From the NCBI GenBank assembly GCA_030693045.1, contig JAUYBU010000320.1, positions 1-34,650 on the forward strand: a stretch of DNA of 34,650 bases, written 5' to 3'. Source of the stretch: Bryobacterales bacterium. Its GTDB lineage: Bacteria > Acidobacteriota > Terriglobia > Bryobacterales > Bryobacteraceae. Positions within the stretch are counted from its first letter, which is position 1. Each line of letters opens with the position of its first letter. Shown here piece by piece: positions 1 to 11,500 of the stretch. A model generated the notes under the pieces. It was not told the origin of the DNA. It made no database searches and saw only the letters and a program-made list of their open reading frames with translations. A program made the translations under genes and the position numbers.

Positions 1-103
1 CGGCGCGCGCCTGATCCAGTGCAACCAGCGGCTTCAGGAGGCGCAGGCCGAGGTCGAGCGCCTCTACGCCCGCTGGGCGGAACTCGAGTCCAAGCTCGGC
101 TGA
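1..103 (+). pseudogene. 3' end of a second ABC-F ATPase copy (partial at window edge)
   Basis: Reading from base 2, this encodes 33 residues ending at TGA 101-103. They are identical to the last 33 residues of the ABC-F protein on the opposite strand at 322-2124. The 103 bases are a perfect reverse complement of 322-424. The window begins here, so I cannot tell whether a whole second gene, a fragment, or a foldback in the assembly lies to the left. The non-coding sequences after the two stop codons are similar but have diverged, which argues against a trivial mirror artefact. Confidence 0.6.
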
Positions 104-321
104 ACCCGCGTCCCCTTCACCTTCGGCAAGGTGATACATTGTTTATCCGTGTTCATCCGCGGCTACTTTTTCCTGGAGGCATCCGCTGGTCATCGATGCC
201 TCCAGGAAAAAGTAGCCGCGGATGAACGCGACTAAACAATGATAGCGGCTTGTGTCGCCTTGCCGAGGGTGAGGGAGGCTTCCGCCGCCGGTCCCGAAGC
301 GGGCGCGGCCCGAAGGGGCTT
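104..321. repeat. Imperfect inverted repeat with a central hairpin
   Basis: This is the gap between the two tail-to-tail ABC-F ends. At its centre is a near-perfect palindrome. The arm at about 153-183 (containing TTCATCCGCGGCTAC and TTTTTCCTGGAGGCAT) pairs with about 196-228, around a short loop. Outside the hairpin the arms still resemble each other (CGGCAAGG followed by CATTGTTTA), but the right arm carries about 40 extra bases. No gene is supported here. The hairpin could act as a bidirectional terminator, since the left-hand strand has a run of five T, but this is not proven. Confidence 0.65.
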
Positions 322-2124
<1,803 letters not shown>

Positions 2125-2136
2125 GTGGGCCGGCGC

Positions 2137-2967
<831 letters not shown>

Positions 2968-3025
2968 GCTTCGATCTTACCAAGCCTCACTCGGCGGCCA
3001 TCGGATAGGGTCCGTCAGGAAAGCA

Positions 3026-3084
3026 CCGCTTGCTGACGCGCGCGGCTCAGTAGAAGTTTCCGAGCCGCGACCGTCAGAAAGCGG
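3026..3084. repeat. Palindromic intergenic repeat, class A (degenerate copy)
   Basis: Arms 3026-3048 and 3062-3084 pair with a few mismatches around a loop of about 13 bases. The right arm carries GAGCCGCGACCGTCAG, which is shared with the two near-perfect palindromes at 23881-23952 and 32099-32166. It sits between the hydrolase stop and the mrp start. This looks like an older, mutated member of a REP-like family. Confidence 0.75.
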
Positions 3085-3093
3085 GCGGAGTGG

Positions 3094-5037
3094 CTATTTC
3101 ATGACGGACTCATAGCTCCAGCGCTGGCGCGCCGATTCGCCGGCGCGCGCCACGTCGCGCTCGATCATGAATCCTTCCGTAACAAGCTGCCGCGCCGCCG
3201 CCAGGCACCTGGCAACGTAGTCGTCGGCGTCTTTGTAGCGCGCCGCCTGTGCGCGCGTGAACGGGAAGAACGACCCGGCCATGCTGTAGAGTTCGTCCGG
3301 CGCGCCGATGGCATCGGTCCGCAAATTCCAGCCGGTGTAAACGCCCAGCGGGACGGCGACGTGCGGCAAGCGCACGCCCGCGATCTCATTGCCATCGGCG
3401 TCCACTTGCGGAACCAGCGTCGGGAACGGGTTCCCGACGCGCGGCGGTTCAAAGGCGACGATGCCCTTGGCGCGAAACTCGGGGCCGTAGTCGGCGCGCC
3501 AGGCGCGATGCATCCGCACGGGAAACGCTACGCCGGGAATCTTCGGGAACTTCACGGATTCCAGCGCGACGAGTTCGCCGCGATCGATGCGCGGATAGCG
3601 CGATGCCGGCGGCTCCTTGCCGCCTGCGATCCAGTTGTTGAGCGCCACCAGCAAGGCGCGCATCAGGGGGCGGAAGTCGTTCGGGTTGCGCAGGTGGCGC
3701 TCGTTCTGCTTGCTCGGCGGAAACGCGCCCGGGCCGTGTTGCGAGCCGGTGATGAAATAGATTCGCGTGTCCTTGAGCGGCTCGACATCGCGGCGGCCAT
3801 CGACGCTGGTATGGATCAACGACGCCGCGCGGCCCCAATATTCGTAGGACCCGTTGGTGTAGAAGATCTTCGGAACGGCCTTGGCGCGGGTGAGCAGGCC
3901 TTCGGTGAGACCGGTTTCGGGATCGGTCTGCGCGGTGTCGGTGAAGGGGAAAATGTCGGTCGGATAGAAGGTGTTCAGGTGCGGGTGGCCGTCGCGCGAG
4001 GCCTGCGCGAAGCGGTGATTGAAGCTGCCGCGCCCGGCTCCGGCCACGTGCGCCCACACGCCGTCGAACACCCGCCGGCCCTGCTCGTCCTGATTGAAGC
4101 CGTAGCAAAGAAACGTCCGCAGAAACCGCCCGCTCTGCGACGTCCCGAAGCCGATGGCGCGCCGGATGTGCCGCCGCTGATCGCCGAGCGGCGTTTCCGC
4201 GCCGCCATACTTGAGAAACGAGATCAGGTCGCGCACCGCCGCCGGGCCCAGGCCAGCCAATACCGGGTCCTGCGCGCGATAGACCACCTCATAGATTTTT
4301 CCCGGTTCGAAACCCGATGGCATCTCGACGTGCTCGCGGTCCGGAAAACGCCACCGATTTCGCGGGACCACGCTGCGCGGGGAGGCGGCGCGATCGCGCA
4401 CCGTAAGCTGCATCGACGGGTCGTCGGGGTCGATCACCGGATACGGAATGTGATCGCGATCGGCGAGCGACTGCACCGTAACGCGCCGGTCGGGAGTGAA
4501 CTCGGCGCGGACCATGCCCGTGACCGGCTGCCCGTCCCGCTTCGCCACCGGCGCGTCGAGACGCAGCAATTCCGGGTTGCGCGGCACGTCCCATTGCCAG
4601 CCCAGCCAGACCAGCGTGTAGCCTTGTTCGAGCAGAAAACGGTCGCCGAAGTGCTCCGGCTGCCGCGGGTCGCGCGCGGAGGTGGCGAGGTTGAAAGTGC
4701 CCAGCATCCCTTTTCCGCCGCGATTGGAGACTTCAAAGAACACCGTGCCGTTGCCCTTGGCCGAATCGCGCGGCATCAACACGTACAGGTCGGCCGAGAA
4801 CTCGACCAAGCCCTTCTGGTTGCGCGGCGCCAGATCGATGTCGGAAATGATGCGATTGGCCGCCAGCTTCGGATCGACGGCGAAGTGCGCCTTGGCGACG
4901 ACCCGCTGGTAGGGCCCCGCCGCGCCCATGCCTTCGCCGTTCAGCACGTCGGAACGGCCGGTGACCTGAATCTCTCTGACTCCGGCCGCCAGGGTTGCGG
5001 CGGCCACTACCGTAAGAACAATCGAACGACCGGGCAT
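3094..5037 (-). CDS. Exported alpha/beta hydrolase (PF20091-like)
   Basis: A 647-residue protein with a hydrophobic N-terminus (VLTVVAAATLAAG) that probably acts as a signal peptide. The overall pattern, from REIQVTGRSDVLNG and GPYQRVVAKAHFAVDP to the C-terminal YVARCLAAARQLVTEGF, matches the alpha/beta hydrolase domain family common in Acidobacteriota (Abhydrolase_10). The nucleophile elbow is GTSQSGR, with Ser300 the likely catalytic serine. The substrate is unknown; members are annotated only as hydrolases or esterases. The gene follows tsaD by 18 bases on the same strand, so they may be co-transcribed, although nothing else links them functionally. Confidence 0.82.
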   Translation of the reverse strand: MPGRSIVLTVVAAATLAAGVREIQVTGRSDVLNGEGMGAAGPYQRVVAKAHFAVDPKLAANRIISDIDLAPRNQKGLVEFSADLYVLMPRDSAKGNGTVFFEVSNRGGKGMLGTFNLATSARDPRQPEHFGDRFLLEQGYTLVWLGWQWDVPRNPELLRLDAPVAKRDGQPVTGMVRAEFTPDRRVTVQSLADRDHIPYPVIDPDDPSMQLTVRDRAASPRSVVPRNRWRFPDREHVEMPSGFEPGKIYEVVYRAQDPVLAGLGPAAVRDLISFLKYGGAETPLGDQRRHIRRAIGFGTSQSGRFLRTFLCYGFNQDEQGRRVFDGVWAHVAGAGRGSFNHRFAQASRDGHPHLNTFYPTDIFPFTDTAQTDPETGLTEGLLTRAKAVPKIFYTNGSYEYWGRAASLIHTSVDGRRDVEPLKDTRIYFITGSQHGPGAFPPSKQNERHLRNPNDFRPLMRALLVALNNWIAGGKEPPASRYPRIDRGELVALESVKFPKIPGVAFPVRMHRAWRADYGPEFRAKGIVAFEPPRVGNPFPTLVPQVDADGNEIAGVRLPHVAVPLGVYTGWNLRTDAIGAPDELYSMAGSFFPFTRAQAARYKDADDYVARCLAAARQLVTEGFMIERDVARAGESARQRWSYESVMK

Positions 5038-5055
5038 GGGAACAATTAGACGAAG

Positions 5056-6138
5056 CTACGACGCCAATGTCAATCCCGCGCTGGCGCCCAGGTCGAGGCC
5101 GGCAAATTCGCCGCGCCGGTACTTGGCGAACGCCGCGGCGGCGATCATCGCGGCGTTGTCGGTGGCCAGTCCCACCGTTGGGAACAGCACGGGGTAGGGA
5201 AACCGCGCCTGCTCGGCCGCGCGGCGCAAGCCCTGGTTGGCGGCCACGCCGCCGGAGACGATCAGCGCGCGGGCGTTGATCTGCTCCCCGGTCAGGCGCA
5301 CCCGGCGCAGCAGTTCTTCGATCACCGTGCGCTGGAACGACGCCAGCAGATCGAGCGTGTCCCGGGGCGTCACCGCCAGCCAATCTTCGGTCGCCGGCCG
5401 CGAATTGCTCTTGAGCAGCGCGCGGCGCGCCTGGATTTCGGCGGCCAGATCGCGCGCTTGGGTCCAGCGAAGCACGGCCGTCTTCAAGCCGCTGAAGCTG
5501 AAGTCCAGCGGGTTGCCTTTCATTTTGGCCAGCGTGAAACGAACCGCGCCGGGGTTGCCGTGGGGCGCCAGCCGGTCGATCACCGGCCCGCCCGGATAGC
5601 CGAAGCCGAGGAGTTTGGCGACCTTGTCGTAGGCTTCCCCGGCGGCGTCGTCGCGTGTCTTTCCGAGCAGCCGGTAGCGCCAGCCCTCGCGCACCTCGAA
5701 CAGGTGCGTGTGGCCGCCGCTGGCCACCAGCGCCAGCGCCGGCAACTCGACCTCCTGCCCGCCGTGCCTGGTCTCCATTACGACGGCGTGGATGTGGCCC
5801 TCGATGTGGTTCACGCCGATCAGCGGCAACCCGTGCGCGAACGACAGCGCCTTCGCGAAGGTCATGCCGACTAGCAAAGAGCCGACCAGGCCCGGTCCGC
5901 AGGTCACCGCCACGGCGCCCAAAGCCGGGTAGCTTGTGCCGGATCGCTCCATCGCCTCGCGCACCACCTGCACGATGGCACGCAGGTGTTCGCGCGAAGC
6001 CAGCTCCGGCACCACGCCGCCGTACTTGCCATGCGTGTCCAGTTGCGAGGCGACCACCGAGGCCAGCAGGTTGATCGAGTCTTCGACCACCGCGGCCGCC
6101 GTCTCGTCGCACGAAGTTTCAATTCCGAGGATGCGCAA
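5056..6138 (-). CDS. tsaD: tRNA N6-adenosine threonylcarbamoyltransferase TsaD
   Basis: A 360-residue member of the Kae1/TsaD/YgjD ASKHA family. It transfers threonylcarbamoyl from TC-AMP to A37 of tRNAs reading ANN codons, together with TsaB and TsaE. The diagnostic N-terminus [16 protein letters not shown] is present. The metal-binding stretch NHIEGHIHA includes His111 and His115. The phosphate-binding [11 protein letters not shown], the SGGHTHL loop and the late ATDNAAMIA are all visible. Length is slightly above the usual 335-345 residues. It is divergent from queA, another tRNA-modification gene, across a long palindrome at 6159-6241. Confidence 0.97.
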   Translation of the reverse strand: MRILGIETSCDETAAAVVEDSINLLASVVASQLDTHGKYGGVVPELASREHLRAIVQVVREAMERSGTSYPALGAVAVTCGPGLVGSLLVGMTFAKALSFAHGLPLIGVNHIEGHIHAVVMETRHGGQEVELPALALVASGGHTHLFEVREGWRYRLLGKTRDDAAGEAYDKVAKLLGFGYPGGPVIDRLAPHGNPGAVRFTLAKMKGNPLDFSFSGLKTAVLRWTQARDLAAEIQARRALLKSNSRPATEDWLAVTPRDTLDLLASFQRTVIEELLRRVRLTGEQINARALIVSGGVAANQGLRRAAEQARFPYPVLFPTVGLATDNAAMIAAAAFAKYRRGEFAGLDLGASAGLTLAS

Positions 6139-6158
6139 GTTGTTACCCTGTACCTAGG

Positions 6159-6241
6159 CGAACCCTATTTCGGGGACAGGCTACGAAATCCCGAAATAGG
6201 AGTTTCGGGATTTCGTAGCCTGTCCCCGAAATAGGGGTTCG
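6159..6241. repeat. Long palindromic intergenic repeat, class B
   Basis: A nearly perfect palindrome with arms 6159-6196 and 6203-6241. Each arm contains CCTATTTCGGGGACAGGCTA and then CGAAATCCCGAAA. The two arms differ by a single extra C. It fills almost the whole gap between the divergent tsaD and queA genes and so lies where both promoters should be. It shares the GGGGACAGGC core with the palindrome at 12215-12285. Confidence 0.9.
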
Positions 6242-6251
6242 TCAAGATTCG

Positions 6252-7307
6252 ATGCTGGTCTCTGAATTCGATTATCACCTGCCGGAGGACCGCATTGCCC
6301 AGCGGCCGCTGGAGGATCGCGCGGCGTCGCGGATGCTGGTGGTCCATCGCGACGGCCAGCGCTGGGAGGATCGCCGGTTCCGGGACCTGCCTTCGTTTCT
6401 GGGGCCGGGCGATTGCCTGGCGCTCAACGATTCGCGGGTTTTCCCGGCGCGGCTGTTCGGACATCGAACCGGCGTCCGCTCGCTGCCTATCGGTAAGAAT
6501 AATCCCAAGCGCCGGGAGTATCTTTCCGGCCGCGTGGAGGTCTTTCTCACGCGGCCGATCACCGGCGACCGGCTGACCTGGGAGGCCCTGGTGCGGCCCG
6601 GGCGCAAGATGCGCACCGGCGAGCGAGTGCGTTTTTCCGAAGACCTGGAGGCCGAAATCGTCGCCCGCGGCGAGTACGGCGAACGCACGCTGCGCTTCTA
6701 TCCGGAGGGCGATATCTACCCGCGCCTGGAGCGCCTGGGCCACGTCCCGCTGCCCCCTTACATCCACCGACCGGACGAAGCCGCCGACCGCGAACGTTAC
6801 CAGACGGTCTTCGCGCGCGCGAGCGGTTCGGTCGCCGCGCCGACGGCCGGCCTGCACTTCACCCCGGAAACGCTCGACGCCTGCCGCGCCGCCGGAGCCG
6901 GCCTTGCCTACCTGACCCTGCACGTCGGCCTGGGCACATTTCAGCCGGTGCATACGGAGGTGGTCGAGCGGCACCATCTGCACGCCGAGTGTTTCGAAAT
7001 CAGTGAAGACGCGGCGGCGCGCCTGCGCCAGGCGCGGCGGATCGTCGCCGTCGGCACCACCAGCGTCCGCGCGCTGGAGAGCGCGGGCCTGCAGGCCGCT
7101 CACGGCGAAACCGGCATCTTCATCTACCCGGGCTACCAGTTCCGCGCCGTGGGAGCGATGTTGACCAACTTCCACCTGCCGAAATCGAGCCTGCTGATGC
7201 TGGTCTGCGCGTTTGCCGGCAAAGACCTGACCCTGGCGGCGTACGGCCACGCCGTCGAAGCCGGCTACCGCTTCTACTCCTACGGCGATTGCATGCTGGT
7301 TCTATGA
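6252..7307 (+). CDS. queA: S-adenosylmethionine:tRNA ribosyltransferase-isomerase QueA
   Basis: A 351-residue QueA, which makes epoxyqueuosine by moving the ribosyl part of SAM to 7-aminomethyl-7-deazaguanine in tRNA. Recognisable parts are the N-terminus [19 protein letters not shown], the segment [12 protein letters not shown], the SAM-site region [37 protein letters not shown], and [19 protein letters not shown]. An insertion after RLFG (about residues 77-97) is tolerated in the family. The start at 6252 has only a weak ribosome-binding site and lies 10 bases beyond a large palindrome. The next gene begins 7 bases after the stop. Confidence 0.96.
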   Translation: MLVSEFDYHLPEDRIAQRPLEDRAASRMLVVHRDGQRWEDRRFRDLPSFLGPGDCLALNDSRVFPARLFGHRTGVRSLPIGKNNPKRREYLSGRVEVFLTRPITGDRLTWEALVRPGRKMRTGERVRFSEDLEAEIVARGEYGERTLRFYPEGDIYPRLERLGHVPLPPYIHRPDEAADRERYQTVFARASGSVAAPTAGLHFTPETLDACRAAGAGLAYLTLHVGLGTFQPVHTEVVERHHLHAECFEISEDAAARLRQARRIVAVGTTSVRALESAGLQAAHGETGIFIYPGYQFRAVGAMLTNFHLPKSSLLMLVCAFAGKDLTLAAYGHAVEAGYRFYSYGDCMLVL

Positions 7308-7314
7308 TGGATCT

Positions 7315-7929
7315 ATGAGCGTTCGCCGCTGGCTGCTACTGTTCGCGATGCTGACGGCGGTGTGCGCGCCCGCGCAGGTCATCGAATTCGAGTCCGGCGG
7401 CCTGAAGTACCAGACCCTCACCCGGCGCGGCATCACCATCATGTACGCCCACCTGCCCACGCGCCTGCGCCAATGGGCGATTATCCAACTGGCAGCCTCG
7501 AACGGTTCGCCGCTGGAGTGCGCCATTCTGCCCGACACCCTCGAATACCGGCGCAAGGACGGAACCGTGCTGCGGGCGGACACGGCCAACGCGGTGGTCA
7601 AGTCGCTGATCGAACGCGCCGGGCGCAACGACGTGGTCCGCGTGGTGTCGGCTTACGAACTGGGGTTGTACGGCATGCAGCGGTTCAAGTCCACCAACGG
7701 CTATGAGCAGCGGCGTCAGTCGGCGCTCGCGGAAGTCTCCTCGGCGAAGCTGAAAGCGGCCGCGGCCGCATCCGCCATCGCCTTTGTGCCGGCCAAGCTC
7801 AAGCCCGGCGAATCGACCGACGGCGCCGTGTTTTTTCCGACCGCGGGCAAGCCGCTGGGAGCGGGCCGGCTGGTGATGAAGGCGGCCGGCGAGATCTTCG
7901 AATTCGACGCCGAGACGGCCGGACCGTAG
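7315..7929 (+). CDS. Small exported protein of unknown function
   Basis: A 204-residue protein not assigned to a named family. The N-terminus MSVRRWLLLFAMLTAVCAPAQ is a good signal peptide, probably cleaved after the APA-Q region, so a periplasmic or secreted location is likely. The mature part starts with a beta-rich stretch (VIEFESGGLKYQTLTRRGIT), has an alanine-rich helix around residues 140-160, and ends with a beta-strand segment that would suit a small extracytoplasmic domain. It starts 7 bases after queA and is likely read from the same transcript. The stop lies 4 bases from the end of the converging vapC remnant. Confidence 0.7.
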   Translation: MSVRRWLLLFAMLTAVCAPAQVIEFESGGLKYQTLTRRGITIMYAHLPTRLRQWAIIQLAASNGSPLECAILPDTLEYRRKDGTVLRADTANAVVKSLIERAGRNDVVRVVSAYELGLYGMQRFKSTNGYEQRRQSALAEVSSAKLKAAAAASAIAFVPAKLKPGESTDGAVFFPTAGKPLGAGRLVMKAAGEIFEFDAETAGP

Positions 7930-7933
7930 CGGC

Positions 7934-8283
7934 TCAGAGCAGGGGATTCAGCCACTTCAGGCCGGGAAACCGCGCAACATCACCGTCGGTCGAACACAGG
8001 GTGCGCCCGTGCTCGATGGCCAACGCGGCCAGATGGGCGTCGGGAATCAGGTTCGGACCGCCGCCCAGGTGCGCAAGCAGGCCCCCCAGAACGTTCCCGT
8101 GCGCATCGGTGGGCAGTGGAATCCAGACGTTGGGCACACTCAACCACGCTTCGACCTGGGTCCAAGCGCCCGCGAACGTGAGCGGCGTCCGAAACGCCCG
8201 CGGATTCGTGACCACGGCAGGCCCACCTGAACCGGATCATTCAGCTTAACGTCCAGCCAGTTCCTGGCCGCGCCGTATTCGGA
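7934..8283 (-). pseudogene. Degraded VapC-type PIN-domain toxin
   Basis: Two pieces of a PIN-domain toxin are visible in different frames. The downstream piece (7934-8215) reads VTNPRAFRTPL, then IPDAHLAALAIEHG and CSTDGDVARFPGL, typical of the C-terminal two thirds of VapC. The upstream piece (8212-8283) reads SEYGAARNWLDVKLNDPV and VGLPW, typical of the helix region before it. The pieces meet at a GTGG sequence; in intact relatives about ten residues lie between them. The first catalytic aspartate region is missing altogether. The toxin is therefore dead. The remaining acidic residues (in PDAH and STDGD) fit the PIN active site. Confidence 0.8.
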
Positions 8284-8453
8284 AGCCGGCACTGCCCCAG
8301 ATCCAAGGTCGGAGTTTGAAACCGGGGACCGGTCGCCGGCGAGGCAAGCATCCTTGGAAGTCCCTCGCGAAGGGCGGCATTCACGGCCTGCTTGAGGCCG
8401 GCCTTGCGCTCCCGGCGAACGCGTTTCAGCATCGCCGCAACGTCGTCGTCCAT
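8277..8453 (-). pseudogene. Degraded VapB-type antitoxin
   Basis: This encodes MDDDVAAMLKRVRRERKAG, then LKQAVNAALREGL and later LDLGQCRLPN, the pattern of the small ribbon-helix-helix-like antitoxins paired with this kind of VapC. The usual N-terminal strand before DDDVAAML is not recognisable, no ribosome-binding site precedes the ATG at 8453, and the tail after CRLPN runs out of frame directly into the vapC remnant. Both the antitoxin C-terminus and the toxin N-terminus appear to have been lost in one deletion. Confidence 0.72.
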
Positions 8454-8505
8454 AAAGGCCCGGCCCGGCGGCCCGGCTTCGATCGGGTGCGGCGGGTCGG
8501 ACGGG

Positions 8506-11500
8506 TCAGAAGAAGAACTTCGCCGCGATCTGGGCAAAGCGCGGGAAGTTGAGCTGGCTCTTGGGCAGAATGCCGAAGTCCTGGCTGGTAAAACTGGTGT
8601 TGGGTCCGGGGCGAATGGCGGTGTTGGTCACGTTGAACATCTCGGCGCGGAACTGCACCCGGTAGCGTTCGTGAATGGTCACCATCTTCTCGATGGCGGC
8701 GTTCAGCAGCGGTTTCTGCGGGTTACGGATGTTGCCCGGGAAGCGGTCCGGCAAGGTGCGCTGTGTGTTGGTGGCCCGCTGCACGTAGCAGGTCTTGTCG
8801 TTGTTGAACCAATGGTTCTCATCCTGGTTTGGCGCGGTCCAGTTGCCGCACTTGTTGACCAGATCCGGCCAGCCGGTCGGGTATCCGGAGACGTACTGTA
8901 AAATCCAGTTCACCCGCCAGCCGCCGGCGATCTTGGCCGCCACCGGGTTCTGGACGTTGAAAAGCCTGCGGCCCTTCCCGACGGGCAGGTCCCAAACGCC
9001 GCTAAAGCTGATGTTGTGGGTTTTGTCCGTGTTGCTCAACTGCTTGATCAGCGGCTGGGTGGTGTCCCAACTCGAGCCGATACGGTGGTTCTGTTCGAAC
9101 TCCTTGCCGAAGGTCCAGGAGAGTACCCAGGTCATCACCCCGGCGGCGCTGCCGCCGCCATCGCCGAAGGCCCGCTTTTCGACTTTCGTCTGCAGCGCGT
9201 CGGAGCGGTACCGGGAGGCCTGCACATTATTGTTGGCCATGCCTCCCCAGAGCGGGTACAACTGCATCAGGCTGGAGCGGGAGATGGACGGGCTGGCGCC
9301 GCGGCTGGAGGTTTGCGGCAGGATGCCGTAGAACGGGTTGGCGAGCTGCGTGCTGTAGAAGGTCGGGTCCGCAATCGCCTGGTTCTGCAGGACCAAACCG
9401 GCTTCGCCGGCGGGCCAGTTCAGGTCGAAAGCGTAGGTTTCGTAGATCTGCAAATTGCCCGAGTAAGATACCTCGGCCACGATTCGTTTCGGCAACTCCC
9501 GCTGGAATCCGAACGAGTACTGATACGTTCTTGGAATCTTGTAGCGCGAGGGCTCGAAGCCAACCCCGTTTCCAACGCTGGTCATCGAGCCGCCGGCGGA
9601 CTTGAGGGGCGCGGCCAGTCCCTGCGGGAACGGATTCACGAGCGAGTACGGCCCGGTCGGCGCTCCGCTCGCGCAAGCGCCGTTGGCGCAGGCCGAGGGA
9701 GTTTTTCCGCCGTCCAGCGAAGCCGTGTAGTTCGTGGTCTGGCTGAATCCATTGGCGCCCTGGGTCCCGGTTGGCGACTTGTAAAACACGCCGGCGCCGG
9801 TGCGAAGGACGGTCTTGCCCGTCACGCGGTAAGCCAGGCCGATGCGCGGCGCAAGGTTGGTCCAGTCGGTGTCGTAAAACCGCCGCGACTGGCCGTTGAC
9901 GCCCAGGAAGAGCCACTGGCCAACCAGCGCGGCCGGCGGATCCGGATAACGATACTTCGGATTGGTGGCGTCGTAGGCCGCCTTGCTGGCCCTCCACTGA
10001 GTCAGGATCTGGTCGCTGAGGGGATGCTTGGTGGTGAGGTCGAAACCGCGATTGCGGCGATTGTAGCGCTCCAGGAACGGGACCTGAACGTCGTAGCGCA
10101 GGCCCAGGTTCAGCGTCAGCTTGGGGCTGACTTTCCAGTCGTCGCCCACATAGAAGCCGTAGTAGGGACGGGTCCAATAGTAAGTGTCGTTGTAGTCGAT
10201 GCTCGCCGCGGTGGGAATGCCCAGTAGCACGGTGGCAATGCTGTTGAATTGGTCGGTCGAGTTCAGCGACCGGCTCGAGGCCTGGCGCGTGGGGCCGGAA
10301 TCGAGAGTGAAATTACCGTTCGAATTCCCGATGCCGCCATTGCCCACCGCATAGTACATGAACTCGAAACCGGCCTTGATGGTGTGACTGCCGCGAGTCA
10401 TGGTCAGGCTGGGGGTGAAATCCCAGGTACTTCTGGGCGACCAGGTCGAGATCGGGCCGCCGCTCCCGAACAGGGCCTGATATCCGCCGACGGTAAACCT
10501 CGGCACCAGGTCGCGGGGATAGGTTGGCGCGTGAATCATCTGCGTCATCCCGAAGTCCTTGGTGGTCAGCTTCAGAGCCTGATCGTTGTAACCCGGAGTC
10601 AACTGCGTGAAACGGCCCCAGGACGCCTTAATGTCCACGACCGTGGTGGGCCCCAGGATGTGGGTGTAATCGAGGATAAGGTTGTTGTCGGTGCGCTCGT
10701 TGTCCGTGTTACCCTGCGCCGCCGGCTTGGGGTAGCCGCTGGAGGAGCGGAATTCGTAACCGTGCTGGAACGTGTACAGGGCGTAAAACTTGTTATTGAC
10801 GCCGAACACATGATCCCAACGCAGCATGGGCTGGTTGTAATAGTAACGGCCGAGATTACTGCTGGCTACAAAGTTATTGGTGAGCGACCCGATGACATTC
10901 TCCGCCGGGTAGTAAGACAGTATCTTCTGTCCGATGGGGCTGATGCGGTTCTGCGGAATCACGTTGCCCGGAAACGGATTGCGCCAGTAAGTCGATCCCG
11001 TCGATCCGCCGCACGGCTCGAACGTGCCGGTGGACTGGCAATTGTGAGTCGTGAGGGGGTCGTAGACGGTCATCCCGAACTGCGTGAAGTGCTGCCCGTC
11101 CCGCAGGGCCACGTTGGGAGTGTTGGTATTGGCGGGGAACGGAACCACTTCCTGCCAGCCTTCGAAACTGAAGAACACGAAGTCCTTGTTCTTGCGAACG
11201 GGACCGCCCACCACTCCGCCGAACTGGTGCTGGTTGTGGAAGCCCCTGGGCGCGTTAACGAAGTTATTCTGGAAGCTGTTGGCGTCCATGATGCGGTTGC
11301 GCCAGTATTCGAAAACGTTACCGTGCCAGGAGTTGGTGCCGGATTTCAGAGTCGTGTTGACGACGCCGCCCTGGAAGCGGCCGTAAGCCGCGTCGTAGGT
11401 GTTGGTCATGACCTTGAATTCCTGCACCGCCTCGACGTTGGGCGCAAGCTGCCAACTGCCGCCGTTGTCGCTGATGGGGGCGCCATTGAGCAGGAACAGG

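Noticed and set aside
3361-5049. 562-codon plus-strand open frame opposite the alpha/beta hydrolase
   Set aside because: It is antisense to a well-supported exported hydrolase, has no family features and is the expected GC-rich antisense frame.
4733-6112. 459-codon minus-strand open frame overlapping tsaD
   Set aside because: It is an out-of-frame shadow of tsaD running into the hydrolase; composition is dominated by Arg, Gly and Ala.
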